A stretch of DNA of 64,000 nt from Primulina eburnea (GCF_022965805.1 NC_133108.1:41052051-41116050), one strand, 5' to 3'; positions 35,781-48,056 are shown, counted from the stretch's first letter. Numbers and translations are program-made. The notes: generated by a model not told the origin, from the letters alone.

Positions 35781-36667
35781 TTTTTTTTTTTTTTGATAGA
35801 AAACTATTTTATTAGATTAATATGTCTTTTGTTACAATAGAACGAGGATAAGCAATCCTCTAAAAAAACTGCATAGCTAACTTAACCTATATTAAATGAC
35901 ACCACATTACAGTTCCGGCAATAAAATTTTCCAATCTCGAACCAAATCATTAATAGACAGATGGCTGAATTCTCTCAAACTTGTCGTCCAGCTTGCCAAT
36001 CTGAATTTGATTTTTTCCCATACTTGCTCTGCCGAGTCTGATTGTTCTTCAAAAATTCTCCTATTCCTCTCGAGCCATAATGACCAAAAAACGCAATGAA
36101 CAATCATTGACCAGAAAACATTTAGTGTAGGTGCCATTGGGCATTCAAAGTCATCTCTTAACAGCTCTTTAGCAGAGTTCGGAATTGCCCACTGGATGCC
36201 CATCTCCCTCTGAACTTTCATCCAAATGCCTCGTGCAAATGAGCATTGTAGGAGAATATGATCTTGGCTCTCTGCATCTTGCCGACATAGGCAGCACCAA
36301 TGAGGTAATAGAGCGCAATTCTTCCATCTTTTCTGCACACTGTCACAAGTCGGCAACTTCCCCAAAGCGATGATCCACGAGAAAATCTTAATCTTCTGTG
36401 GTACATTTACTTTCCAAATGTTTTTGAAACAACCGAAAGTTCGAAAATGAGAGTCTGGGAAGAAAGAATTATAGAAAGATTTGACAGAGAAGAACCCCGA
36501 GGAATCCCCCAACCATACTCTACTATCTCCCGACCCCAACCTCAAACTGACCCCCTCTAAGACACCTAACATAAAGGTGAACTCTTGAACCTCATCGTCA
36601 TACAAATCTCTCCTAAATCTCACATCCCAAATATAAGAAGACAACACCCCATTGTTCACGGTTTGAA
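35781..36667 (-). mobile_element. 5'-truncated LINE (non-LTR retrotransposon)
   Basis: On the minus strand the element ends in a poly(A) tail (T run at about 35781-35794) and is flanked by a perfect 15-bp target duplication, GCATCTGTATTTTCT (35766-35780 and 36668-36682). The frame from 36667 down to a stop at 35907 encodes the C-terminal zinc-binding region of plant L1-type reverse transcriptases. It has WLGDSSGFFSVKSFY, IFSWIIALGKLPTCD, CCLCRQDAESQDHILLQC (a C-x2-C...H-x3-C knuckle) and FWSLWLERNRRIF. Endonuclease and polymerase domains are absent because of 5' truncation. It sits in the FAD synthase intron between the WSY and RDVWAF exons. Confidence 0.93.
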
Positions 36668-38074
36668 GCATCTGTATTTTCTCAATACAAGTCACAAGAG
36701 TTTTTAAAGTGGTGTTTCATTCCTGTTGAATTCAGTGATCTTACCTTTCACTGTTTATATGACAGAGATGTTTGGGCTTTTCTCTTGCTGCACAGCCTGT
36801 ATGATAAAGGGTAAATGATGCCAAATCCCTTTCCGGAAGTTTGTTATGAAATGTGTAATTCTTGCAATATTTTCTATAAAACATTCTCTAAGTTTTACCT
36901 GTGTTCTTTGCATAATTCTTGGCTCTTCTCTGTAATTTACTTTTATCTTCACATATTGTGTCATATGGTGTTCGATGTCTATATAGCTGGTGACATGGTG
37001 TATTGTCATGAAATGCTGCAGCTACACTTCAATTGGTAGCATTCTTGACACTATTCCTAATGCACAGTTGTGCCATGGAAAGTCGAGCAATAGTGAAGAA
37101 AGATTCAAACCTGCCTATCTGCTCCAGGACGGAAGATTGGAAAGAGCGCGGAAAGTTAAAAAAATTTCTTGTCGGCCATCATCTGCTGGTAGCAATGGCT
37201 TAAACTGTGAGAATTCACATGGGAAAATCATGTTCACAGCCTCAGTTATTGCCGTAGGAGATGAAATTCTGTACGTTATTGCTGATAATATTTTTTTTCA
37301 TTTTTCGAAACCACATATTATGATCTTTGCGAGTGGTCCAGAAGATCGTCATTGGGTAGGCTTTGTAATAGTTGTTGAGAGTCAAGTAGTTTGAATCCAC
37401 ACTTGCTTTTTCCTACTTGTCTGCTCATTGCTCATTTTCTCTCATTGCTATTGTTTGATGATATTTTATTCTCAACAAGTAAATGACACGTGTTTTTGTC
37501 TTTAAGGTTATTTTTCCCTTCCATCACTTATTTTTTAGAAAACCCAACTGTCACTTTGGATCCTATCAATTGCATTCAGTGCTCAAACAAACTATTGATC
37601 GGCAACCTTATCACTTGCCATTTTAAAGAAATACATATAAAAAACAAGTGCTACAATTTCCTCTTTCGGTTCTCTGCTTACTGAGTCTCCTCGTAGATTC
37701 TTTTTGCTTCATGATTGGACTCTTATGATACATGTTCTACTGGTAAAACTTGCGTGTTTGGTCTAGTGGTCCTCTTGATGTGACAATTTTTATTTAAAAA
37801 GTGAGCTTATTTTGCATTCATATTGGAAAATATGTTTTAACTGAATAAATTTTCTAGATTTACGTTGACTGCCAATTTGATTACTGTCATTTTGTAAATA
37901 ATATTTTCTGTTGGCTCCAAAGCTCAGGTTTGGCTTTGTTGAGGATTGTTTGGGATCAGTATTATGTTGAAAGCTTCATTCCATAGTTGGGCTGTTTCAC
38001 ATGTCGCAGTCACCCAAAATGATGTAAATTCTTGTTAGTTTCAACATTTATTATTGATCAGGGATGTAAACGAT

Positions 38075-38385
38075 CCAAACCAAGCCAAACAGTACCAGGC
38101 TTGAGCTTGGTTCGTTTAAGATTCTTTGAGGCTCGAGCTCGGCTCGAGCTCGATTCGAGCTTTTATTATCAGGCTCGAGCTTGGTTTGTATTGAAATTAC
38201 TGAGCTCGAGAAAAGCTCGAGCTCGGCTCGTTAAAAGCTTGTTTATCATGTTAATCAAGCCGGCTCGAGCTTGATTCATTAATAGCTCGTTTAGCATGTT
38301 TAACAAGCCTGGCTTGAGCTCGGCTCGTTTTCGCAATTGAGCTCGAGTTTGAGTTTGAGTTTGAGTTTGATCTGAGCTTGTTAAA
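38075..38385. repeat. hAT left subterminal repeats
   Basis: Dense GGCTCGAGCTCG / GAGCTCGAG motifs, likely transposase-binding clusters as in other hAT elements. The counterpart is at 44050-44395. Confidence 0.8.
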
Positions 38386-39016
38386 AATTAAATATATCTA
38401 TAAACTAAAATTAGATCAGAAATAAAAATATAAATCCATTCATAAATAACCAAAACGACACAAATAAGAGCTAAAAAAGCATAAATCAGTATATTATCGA
38501 ACATTCCAAAACCATACATCTAGAATATTCATCATACACTGATATCACCATATAAATAACAATGAAATAATTTCACCCCTTTAATATTTCAACTAAGTCT
38601 GATGAGAAAGTAAGGAGGACGTTAGAGAATCCATCTAAATCAGGAATTACAAAATCATCTCCAATAACAACTAGTCAAGTAGTCAACTACCCTGCAAAGT
38701 CCATAATAACAATTTTTTAATAAAAATGAGTTATCAATTTAATCAAGAAGAAAACAATATATTTAAATTTAAAAAATAAATAAACTTTACCAACTTAACG
38801 GCAAAAAACTTCATAAGAGCTCTTGATAGTTGATTCCAAGTATTTTAAGTCAAATGAATCTCTTTAAGCTCCAAATTTCCCTTTTACAGTTTTACATACA
38901 CATACAAAAATTCAATATGTTAGACATAAATAACCAAATTTGATGAAACACAATAAATTAGATATATAACACATAATTAATAAATACATAATTAAATTAG
39001 AAATCAATTTACTTAC

Positions 39017-41600
39017 TTTTGCTTTTCTCTTGATTTGGTAACGAGCACGTAACCAATCTTCTGCACAAAGCAACATTTGAGCTGTCTCTACTCCCAAATT
39101 GGCGCGATATGGATCAATAACTCTACCACCTGCACTGAAAGCTGATTCAGAAGCCACAGAAGTTATTGGAATTGATAGTACATCACACGCCATCTTTGAC
39201 AAAATCCTAAACTTTAAGTTGTTCATCTTCCACCATGACAATGCATCAAATCCTTGATCATCTTCACAAAAAACAACTCCTTCCTCAAAGTATACTTCAA
39301 GCTCAGACTTCACTTGCTCTACACTATCAACATTCTTAATGTAGTTGGCAAATTGTGCCCTTACTTTACCTTTTGTTTTTCCACTAACAATACTACTTGT
39401 ACAATTAGAGCTTTCTTTTTGACTCTCACTTTGAACATCCTTTTCGCCAATATTTTTTTTGTGAGCCTCAACATATTCATTATACAAGTCACGCAAGGTC
39501 TCACGAACTGTAATGATATGCTCAACTGCATCAACTTCAGAATATATCACTGGAAAGCACCATTCAATCAACTTCATCTTATTCCTTGGATCTAATACTG
39601 CAGCTATAGAAATTAACAAGTTACAATCACCCCAATATTTATCAAATTTTTTCTTCATCTTCTTAATCATATCTGCCATGAAACTATCTTCACCCACATT
39701 TGTATTCTTCAATAACTTTTTTATGTTATAGAGTTCAGGAAGAAACAAATTCGAAGTCGGATATTCTGAACCTGAAACAAGGTAAGTAATATATTAGATT
39801 ATCAAAAAATAAACAATATATGAAGAACCCCTATATCCAGAAAATCATACAAACTTTCATATTCTTTCTGAACCTTACTGTTTATTGAGTATGCCTAAAC
39901 ACATATATTAATAATTCTATTTTTAAAGAAATAGAGTTTTGATGGAACCTACTAATTTAGGCAATAATTCCGTTTATAATCATTATCAACAAGAAATTAA
40001 ATAGACACTATGCATGCAGTACATAAAAATCAGTAAAAATATATATTTAACATGATATTTTTCGAAATAAAAAAAATAAAAATTGTGTTCACAGTTGTGG
40101 GCTTTAGTTTCAAAGGAAGAGAGTGACACTGGACACAAGCATTTGCCAATACAAGCAAGTTCTATAGCATGACACTGGACACATCTTTGTGTCTCTCATT
40201 TTGACAGGAACCCAATTGCAATGAAGTAGCTAGCTAGAATAGGAACACAATGCAATATAGTAAGGAACAAGTTTAAAGTTGGATATTCATTCATTACCTG
40301 AAATGATGTGGGTGACTTCATTAAATTCTTCAAGAAATGAACAAACTACAATAACCTTCTCCCAATCCTCGTCACTTGGCAAATAGTTATAAGTAGGATC
40401 CCTTTGTTGATATCTTGGAAAAACATCTTTGAACTCCAAAGCAGTAGACAACATGAAATATGTCGAATTCCACCTAGTGCAACAATCCAATATAAGTTTC
40501 TTTGAAGATAATTGCAATTGTTTTGCTATTTCACTGAAAATTTTTATACGGTGCTCTGATGCAGATATGTGTTTCACAGTATCACGCACATTGGAAATTA
40601 TATTTTGGATCTCTGAAAGACCATCTTGTACCAAAATATTCAAGATATGAGCACAACATCTCACATGGAACAATTTCCCGCTAAGAGGAAGGCTGTTTTT
40701 GTAAGAAAGATTCTCCTTTAAACTTCGAATAGCTACATCATTGTATGCTGCATTATCAACTGTGACTGTCCACACCTTGTTTTCAATTCCCCATTCCACC
40801 AAACATTTATTCAACACATCACAAACAACGATACCTGTATGTGGTGGTGGGACTTCACAAAAATTCAAATTTCGTTTTTGCAAATTCCAACTAGAGTCCA
40901 CGTAATGACAAGTGACAACCATATATGAAACTTTTTGATCAGACCTCCATAAATCAGTAGTCACGCTGACCCTATTCACTTGCTTCAATTCTGCCATTAA
41001 TTTTCTCTTCTCTATTTCATAAGAAGTAATACAATCTTTCTTTGTCGTGGCACGACTGATTTTTTCATAATGTGGTGTAGCATTCTTCATCAATAAGTTG
41101 AACATTTCATACTCTGCAAAGACGAATGGTAGTTCATGAACAACAATCATGTGAGAGAGAATCTCTCTGATCTTTGCTTGATCATATTTGAAGTTATGCA
41201 CTGTACTGACTGTTTCTGATTCTGAATTGGTTGGGATTACACTTAGATTTTTTTGCCCAATCTCATTCACCTTCTTCCTTACACAGCCTTTGCTATGCCT
41301 AATCAAATGTGATGTAACACCCGAATTTGTATTATATGCCAACCGATGGTTACAATGAATACATTCAGCCTTCGTCAACCCATCTGCAAGAGTAATTACT
41401 TTAAAATCCATCCATACCTTAGATGTGCGTTTCCTTTTCTTCGGACCATATGGATTAGTATCATCATCTTCAATATTAGCAACTTCAACAGCATTCTTGC
41501 TTTGAGAAGCTTCATTTTCGTCATTTGTACTTAGTTGAACTCCTCCCATAACTGGAGTTGTGCTCGATTCTTGAGCAGATAATGTGTTTGGAGTTGACAT
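39017..41600 (-). CDS. hAT transposase, BED zinc finger, RICESLEEPER-like
   Basis: Two exons on the minus strand: 41600-40298 and 39771-39017, with an intron 40297-39772 (GTAATG donor, TTTCAG acceptor) that restores the conserved SGSEYPTSN junction in frame. I start at ATG 41600 (MSTPNTL); the longer frame upstream opens only at a TTG inside a tandem duplication. Domains: BED zinc finger at about residues 55-100 (VWMDFKV, AECIHCNHRL, HLIRHSKGC), the RNase-H-like core with TDLWRSDQ and HVRCCAHILNILVQDGL, CCTRWNSTYFML, and FNEVTHI. Exon 2 has the hAT dimerisation region (WWKMNNLKFRILSKMACDVL, SVASESAFSAGGRVIDPYR, CAEDWLR). Exon 2 meets a GTAAGT donor at 39016, so a short third exon may follow. 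No disabling mutation seen in the core. Confidence 0.9.
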
Positions 41601-41623
41601 GTTTGGATTAGATGAACACGTAC

Positions 41624-41756
41624 CAGTAACTGCATCATTAGTACAAAAACAATACTTTATCAAAATTTTCCAAAAGAAACTTCAGTAACTGCATCATTAG
41701 TACAAAACAATACTTTATCAAAATTTTCCAAAAGAAACTTCAGTAACTGCATCATA
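41624..41756. repeat. 58-bp tandem duplication, 2.3 copies
   Basis: CAGTAACTGCATCATTAGTA starts copies at about 41624, 41683 and (partial) 41741. It lies just upstream of the transposase ATG and artificially extends the open frame there. Confidence 0.9.
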
Positions 41757-42788
41757 TCCATAGTTACATATATACGAAGAAGAAAAACTTCAACATAGAT
41801 AGACTCAAGATTTCACCACCGCACATATTCCTACCTTTTTCTATTCACGATTACAAAAAGATGCTGAGATTAAACAAAAGATTAAATACTGATATTTTTG
41901 TCCATATAATCTCGTATCATCCATGGATGTTCCGAGCTTCATAACGAATTCGAGAAAAACGATAAAAAAAAAGAAAAAGAGAGAAGTGGAAACCTCACCT
42001 TCTCTTGGAGTTGGTGCTTTGTTTGTTTATCTTCGCCAAATTTTTTCGTTCTTCACAGGAGAAGCCGAGCAGATGGCGGCGGCGTAAGAGATTAACTGAT
42101 TAAGTGCGTCTGAAGCATGTGTTTTGAATTTTTGATTAGGGTTTAGTGTAGCAACGTGTCAGCCCACGAGTCTCACGAGTTTTTTGGTTTACATTAATTA
42201 TATGTCATGTGAATGTAGTATTATTTTTTTAATGAACACGTTGCTACTTGTTCAAAGTGACTATAACACTGTAATTAAATAAGATAATAAAGATAACAAA
42301 TATATATTTTGTATATAATATTCCTAATTTTTTTATATAACGTGTCAAGCCACTCGGAAATGTGTATTAATATTCATAAATATTTATATAAATAATGTAA
42401 TTAAAAAAGATAATAAAGATTATAACACATATATAGATGATATAAAAACATAAAAATAAATATAATAATAGCTATATATTATGTTATATAAGGGTATTTT
42501 TAAGATACTATAAAATACACAATTCTAATTTGGTGAAATTCAAATAAGATCTTAAAAAATAAGCGTGGAACACAAGTTAAACACATGCATCTTACATGAT
42601 ACATGCTCATTGATACAATTTTGTGTTATTTTGTTGTGTGGTGAAATTTTATGAGTGTGGAACAAATTTGAGCTAGAAAAGTGAGTTTATCACATTTGAA
42701 GTTATCAATATGAAGCTTTAAAATAATCTCCCGTTTCCAATGGATTCAACCGTACTCACCATTACACTCTTTATATTTTGGAAGTAGA
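41757..42788 (-). promoter_or_regulatory. Probable 5' leader/promoter region of the hAT transposase
   Basis: On the minus strand a leader-like stretch (about 42100-42001) ends in AGAGAAG followed by GTGAGG, a good splice donor, suggesting a non-coding first exon. The rest is AT-rich with no coding frame. Confidence 0.4.
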
Positions 42789-42875
42789 CAGGGACGGATC
42801 CAGGAATAAAAATTGGGGGGGGGGGGGGGCTTGAACTCAATATGATAAGTTATATATTATTAAAAAAAAATTACA

Positions 42876-43340
42876 TTATATCGAACAACGAAGTTGTGCC
42901 CTACGAGATTTTAAAACATAAAATTCATCAATAATAGAATTTACATCAATATGTTTAGCTAAATCTCGTTCAATATAGAGTGTCAAACAATCGGCAAGAA
43001 AGTCATCCTCTATTTTATTGCGAAGTGTCGTCTTCACATGCTTCATTGCTGAAAAAGCACGCTCAGTAGTGGCAGTAGACAAAGTAATGTCAAACAAGAT
43101 GAATCAATCTAGTCAACATAACATAAACACTTGACCGTCCACTCTCGGTCAATTGCTGACACAACTCAACAAGTGTAGAAACCTTTAAATTTTGCATCAC
43201 ATCAAGTTTATAATGTATTAATTCATACTCCAAAGCAACAATTTCTTAATCTGTGAAATCTCTAGGATAAAATTTCTTCGCAAGCTTGCAAATATCATCA
43301 CTGTTAAATGAGTCAAATGAATTTTTAGGATTGAGGTGGG
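42876..43340 (-). pseudogene. TTF-type zinc-finger hAT transposase, C-terminal remnant
   Basis: On the minus strand, pieces resembling this family's C-terminus appear in order: KFYPRDFTD, an in-frame stop, EIVALEYELIHYKLDVM, LVELCQQLTESGR, a frameshift, then LSTATTERAFSAMKHVK (hAT dimerisation core), NKIEDDFLADCL and YIERDLAKH. Family length is several hundred residues more, so the element cannot encode an active transposase. Confidence 0.85.
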
Positions 43341-43394
43341 GCAGATCAGAGGATATGGATGAATTTGGTCGTAAATGGATAGAACTTGATTGGA

Positions 43395-43572
43395 CTAAGA
43401 CATACGACGGTTTTTGAAACAACCGTCGCTATTAGCAACGGTGTTTCAAAAAACCGTCGCTAATATTTGCGACGGTTTTATTAAAACCGTCGCCGATCCA
43501 CATCAGCGACGGTTTTAATCAAACCGTCGCATATATTAGCGACGGTTGTTAAAAACCCGTCGCTAATTATAA
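43395..43572. repeat. GCGACGG/CCGTCGC palindromic repeat cluster
   Basis: Alternating ACCGTCGC and GCGACGGTTTT motifs at intervals of about 20-35 bases form several short hairpins. Closely similar motifs fill the arms of the unrelated foldback element at 4136-5402. Confidence 0.85.
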
Positions 43573-44049
43573 AAAAAGTAGCCTACAATAACTCCGTCTC
43601 TGGAAGTAGAGATTTAAATATAACATATCCACGACAGCACATCGTTATGAAATAAATTCGACATAATTAACCTAAATTATTGATTAATATCAAATTACAT
43701 ATCAATTTAACGTGTAAAATTTTTAATTAACCTTCATAGACTAATAGTAAATGATCCAAACAAAGTTAATTTAATAAAATATTTTTGTATAATAATTTTT
43801 AAAGTTACTCAATTTGTATATGACTTCTTTATGTAAATTTTTAGAGAAAAAGAATAAGTTATGTATTTCTGTTAATTTATTTTATTTATTATATTTTAGA
43901 AAACATTTTAGTATAATGATATGCAAATAAGATTAAAAGTGTAATGGTGGCTAAATGGTGTGAATTCATCAATTTTTCAAACATGTCTTGTGTTCAAATC
44001 CTTCCATTGACATTAGTACTAATATTTTTATTTGTCAACTCAACAAATG

Positions 44050-44395
44050 AGCCAAACTCAAGCTTACGAGCCACCTAAACGAGCCGAGCTCGAGTTCGAG
44101 CTTACGAGCCACTTAAACGAGCCGAGCTCGAGCCCGAGCTGACGAGCCAGTTAAACGAGCCGAGCTCGAGCTCGAGCTTACAAGTCACTTAAACGAGCCG
44201 AGCTCGAGCTCGAACTCGCGAGCCTCTTATCAAACATGTTTGCGAGCCCACAAGCCGAATATCCTTAAGCTTGAGCTTGGTTTGATTAGATTTTCGAGCT
44301 CAAAATCGAGCTTGAGCTTGGTTTGATTTCATTAACAAACAAACTCAAACGAGCTTTTTATCGAGCCGAGCTTCGAATAGCTCGCGAACGGTTTG
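44050..44395. repeat. hAT right subterminal repeats
   Basis: At least four units of CACTTAAACGAGCCGAGCTC-type sequence in direct repeat, the counterpart of the left subterminal region. Confidence 0.85.
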
Positions 44396-46924
44396 GTTCA
44401 TTTACATCCCTATTATTGATGCATGATGAGCTTTGAATTCTTCTGTTTGACATTTTCATTCATATTGCTAGAATAGACTGTAGACATTTGATATGGAACA
44501 GAATTCTCTGTTTGATTTTTATTACTATTAAGACGAATGACAAACTCTTGCCATAGGCTATTTGACTTGGCTGACTGGCAAGGACACATAAACTTAACAA
44601 TGATGAACAAAGTAATTGTCCCAATTAAATTGAAAAATGTAGAGAATCATTCTTGATGTGCTGTTATTGTCTTGAATTCTATTTTCACGGCTATGCCCTC
44701 GTTTTTATGTTAGACCACTTAAGCGATACTGAAAATTTATTGGTGATGTGCTGTATCTCTATTTTTTAACAGAAACGTAATTCATTTTCTAAATATAGAA
44801 AGTACAATTGAAGTATAAAACATCCTTTTGACCAATCTTTTGAAATATAGATTGATAACTAAATTTACATACCTAATCTCAACACCAACTAATTACGTTG
44901 TGATATTCTGCATCCTATTACTCTTCCCTTCACGGTTCAAAAAAAAATATTGAGATCTAGAGAAATGTGAAGATTCCCTTATGTTGACCTCATGCTCCGT
45001 TGTTTTGACTTGTTGCCACTGTTCTAGATTGATTCTGTTGCCGATAAAGTTGAGAGATGGAAGTCTACTAATGATATGGTAAGCATTTTGCATTACAGTT
45101 GTCTGTGCCTTTGGCTTGCACTTAGGTGGGGTAGCATGCAGGGGTGGTTCTAGAATGGGGACGAGGAAGGGGTGATCGTCCTCCAAAATTGATTTTTTTT
45201 TCTAAAATTATTTCATGTATCTAAGTTTCATGCCTATCCACACCCTGGTGTAAAATCCTTGATTTGCCATCGGTAATGTGTCGTGTGGAAGCATTCAAAT
45301 TTGATTCAACTTTCAATGTCATGAAGCTGGACACCGTCGCTGCAGGTTTTCATATATGGAGGGTTTGGTCCATTGCTTTCAGATGTCACTGTCACTGGCA
45401 TTGCTAAAGCATTTAGTGTCCGAATGGTACATGTTTTCCACTGCCAAGCTTTATAACTTGTCAGTTTTATGCGTGAAGTTTTATATATTTTTCTCACCTT
45501 TACTTGCATCGTCATTTCTTGAAGGCCCCCGATGAAGAATTTGAAGAATTATTTAAGGCTTCTAATAGGTGAAAGCTGTACTGGAGTCTGGAGATAAAAA
45601 TGAGGTAATCCAGTTTAAAGTTTGAGTGCTGTTGAGTTCACCAAACCTGATATAGTATGGAGCTCCATGAAACTTTGTGAGAAGTGATGGGCACGTTCTT
45701 TTCTTGTCCATCTTCACTATTAACCTTGTCTGTTTTCTTATTTCAGATGGCTCAGTTGCCTGAAGGCATCACCAAGTTGGCGCATCACGAGAGATTGAAA
45801 GTGCCATTGGTACGTTGAATCTTTGTTCCTTGAATAAGTACCGTAACTCTCATTACTAGATTGTTTTTAGTATCATGTAGATTCACATTAGTGTACTCTA
45901 TTTATTTTATCTAGGGAAATATCTTGTTTTCACTACTTTTATCTGGTTAATAGTTCTCTATGTAAATTTTTTTTAACATATATACTCTTTCCAAATTCAA
46001 TTGCTTGTTTCTTTAGGTAAAGTGCCAAAACGTGATGTGATTATTCTTACTGCGACCAATGTGGTAAAGCTGGACCGTGAATGGGATGGTTTGATTGAAT
46101 TGGCGACATCTAACGGACTTTCAATCACGGAAAAGTTTTTGTCAAAGAAACTGGCAACATCTCTTTCTGGCGTGAGCATCTTTTTTCTCGTTTTGAAGGA
46201 GGATCGAGCTGATTCCTCGACCTCTAACTCGAAGCTATGATCAGTGAAGTATAACGTACAGGTTACATCACATAGATGAATGAAATCAAATTATGTACTT
46301 ATAAAGTATCAATCTTTTTTTTGGATCAGCCTTTTATTGATAAGCACAAAAGAGCATCATCTTTACGGTGAACCTTTTTTTTTTTTTAAACGGTGAACTT
46401 CATACACAGCGATTTGTTTCTTGGTACAAGAGTTGGTGTCATTTGTTGTGTGATAACAAATATCCTGTACGACATGGCTGTTTATGAAGCACAGTGATCG
46501 AAATACGACATCCTAGATTTGAATAATTGAGCTGCTTTTGTTTCTATGAATTTTCACCTTTTGGTACAACGACGCGCACTGGCTCACAATATTTTCTTGA
46601 TGCAATGACATTCTAGTTACGATAGCCTGACTGTCAAATCATCTGTGTCTGATGTAGGTGGAAATTTCTCAACCGCTTTCCAGAATGGTTATGGTATTTC
46701 CCGATCTATACATCGGTAAGCAACCAATCACATAGTCAAAAAAACAAAGAATCAACAAATCACTCTTCTCGACGCGACCTCTGCGATTTCATGTGGCTGA
46801 TATCTTTCCGGTTTCTTGGGACATGTGAATCAAGAGCAGGCCCTCTGATCATCACCTTTGAAGGAAGGCAAGGATTTCACTTTTGTGGTTAACGTACCAA
46901 ATCCTTTCAAGAAACAGATACCAT

Positions 46925-48016
46925 AAATGATATATTCAGAATATATCGTATCATCATCTGCAGGATGATGCAAGAATCATGACTGCTGTAGAAACATTAC
47001 ACGAGAAGTTTAAACCAGGGTTGCTGTCTGCAATTGACCAAGTAATAGACTGATTTTTATTGGGGTTGTAAACCATGCAAGCTTCGAGATGAACCTGCAT
47101 GTTATAGCAGAGAAGTAAATACGAGTTAACTCATGTAGGGAAGAGTTTTACATGATCACTGTTGAATGCTAAAGCAAGTGCCTTGCAAAATGACTGGAAA
47201 AAATGGATCCTCGTGTCTGATTATGAGGAAAATTATAGTTATATATACACAACATAAAGACCCATTAATATGTGTACTATTTTATGGTGCAACATTTTCA
47301 AGAATATGTCAATGAATTGAGTTCGAATTCAAATTCTTGATCCCTGTTTATGTAGGGGAACTAGAGCAGAAGCATTGTGATGTCTCTGTAGTTTTAGTTA
47401 GCAAACAGAGCCTCTATATTTATTTAGGTTTTGAAAGTCAGAATAAGAATTAATAAAAAAATATTGAAAAGAACCGACGAAGTATTTATATTTTCATTAC
47501 TAAAAAATCATACAAAATACTAGTTTTTCCCAAAAAAATTCACCCCCATCAAAAAAATTTATCAAGCAGACTTGGTAAATTTTTGCACAAGTTTTCCTTG
47601 TTTTAAAATCCTATAAGGTACTGTTTTCTAAAAAAAAATCTAAAAAAAAAAATTCTAGAAATTACTAGAAATATGACTAATAAAAAATTGACAATAATAA
47701 AATGATTCAATTATTTTCAAATTAAAAGATAATTCATACATGTAAGGATGTTATTATCTTAAAATAAACATAATTAAATCAAAAAATATAAAAATATATT
47801 TGGAATAAAACTAAATTATTTGATGCTAATTAATAACAATTTTAACAGTAAAATAACACTTCATCATTTAATTCTCAATTAAATAAAACTAAAAAAATCA
47901 AAAAATATAAAAATATATTTGGAATAAAACTAAATTATTTGATGCTAATTAATAACAATTTTAACAGTAAAATAACACTTCATCATTTAATTCTCAATTC
48001 AATAAAACTAAAATTT
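46925..48016. repeat. Copy C: ancestral form of part of segmental copies A and B
   Basis: Homologous to 17968-19011 plus 19638-19762 in A and to the matching parts of B. It contains the complete FAD synthase last exon and lacks both the solo LTR (empty site 47757-47761) and the MITE. A and B share a deletion in the exon that C lacks, so C is the donor-like, older arrangement. Confidence 0.88.
47776..48013. repeat. Two-copy tandem duplication, about 119 bp
   Basis: Copies start about 47776 and 47895 with AAATCAAAAAATATAAAAAT; copies A and B have a single version. Confidence 0.9.
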
Positions 48017-48026
48017 GTGTTTGCGC

Positions 48027-48056
48027 GCACACACACACACACACATATATATATAA
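48027..48056. repeat. (CA)n(TA)n microsatellite
   Basis: A CACACA run passes into TATATA, exactly where homology of copy C with A and B ends. Confidence 0.9.

Larger units (their letters stand above)
42789..43602. mobile_element. Nested small hAT element, 814 bp
   Basis: Ends CAGGGACGGATCC (left) and the inverse of CAGAGACGGAG (right), flanked by a perfect 8-bp duplication GAAGTAGA (42781-42788 and 43603-43610). The left part carries a transposase C-terminal remnant on the minus strand, with a G run of about 14 near 42818. The right part (43400-43570) is a cluster of palindromic CCGTCGC/GCGACGG motifs. It is internally deleted and inserted in the larger hAT. Confidence 0.92.
38059..44412. 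mobile_element. Complete hAT transposon, 6354 bp
   Basis: The left end is CAGGGATGTAAACG and the right end is the inverse of TAGGGATGTAAATG. It is flanked by a perfect 8-bp duplication TTATTGAT (38051-38058 and 44413-44420), the hAT hallmark. Subterminal regions are dense in GAGCTCGGCTCG-type repeats. It carries a BED-type transposase on the minus strand and a smaller nested hAT (42789-43602). The insertion lies in an intron of the FAD synthase-like gene. The matching ends, exact duplication and largely open transposase make it a candidate for an autonomous or recently autonomous element. Confidence 0.95.
34758..47053 (+). pseudogene. FAD synthase-like gene (PAPS-reductase-like plus MoCF-binding-like domains), decayed
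   Basis: Family role: FMN adenylylation to FAD. Recognisable exons in order: 34760-34820 (VGFSFNGGKDST, PP-loop ATP site); 34922-about 35090 (FLHLLRGGY, RTIYFESP); 35429-35540 (HDFKSGLEVLL, AIFLGVRIGDP); 35638-35718 ([17 protein letters not shown]); 36766-36810 (DVWAFLL); 37022-37270 (YTSIGS, YLLQDGRLERA, SVIAVGDEIL). Then 45029-45079; 45346-45426 (VFIYGGFGPLLSDVT); 45525-45604; 45747-45809 (MAQLPEGITKL); 46017-46171; 46658-46715; about 46821-46869; 46964-47053 with stop. The plant homologue I recall is At5g03430. Defects: no first exon found, the FGTAEDQ-type exon missing, frameshifts in the 45525 exon, a 5-base GTGAT duplication in the 46017 exon, and several splice borders without GT or AG. 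A LINE and a hAT sit in introns. Confidence 0.85.

Noticed and set aside
41601..41663. Longer N-terminus for the hAT transposase
   Set aside because: The extension opens at TTG, not ATG, and lies within a local tandem duplication.
46001..46240. 79-codon frame taken as a separate gene
   Set aside because: It is the FAD synthase exon 46017-46171 with intron on both sides; the apparent start lies in the intron.
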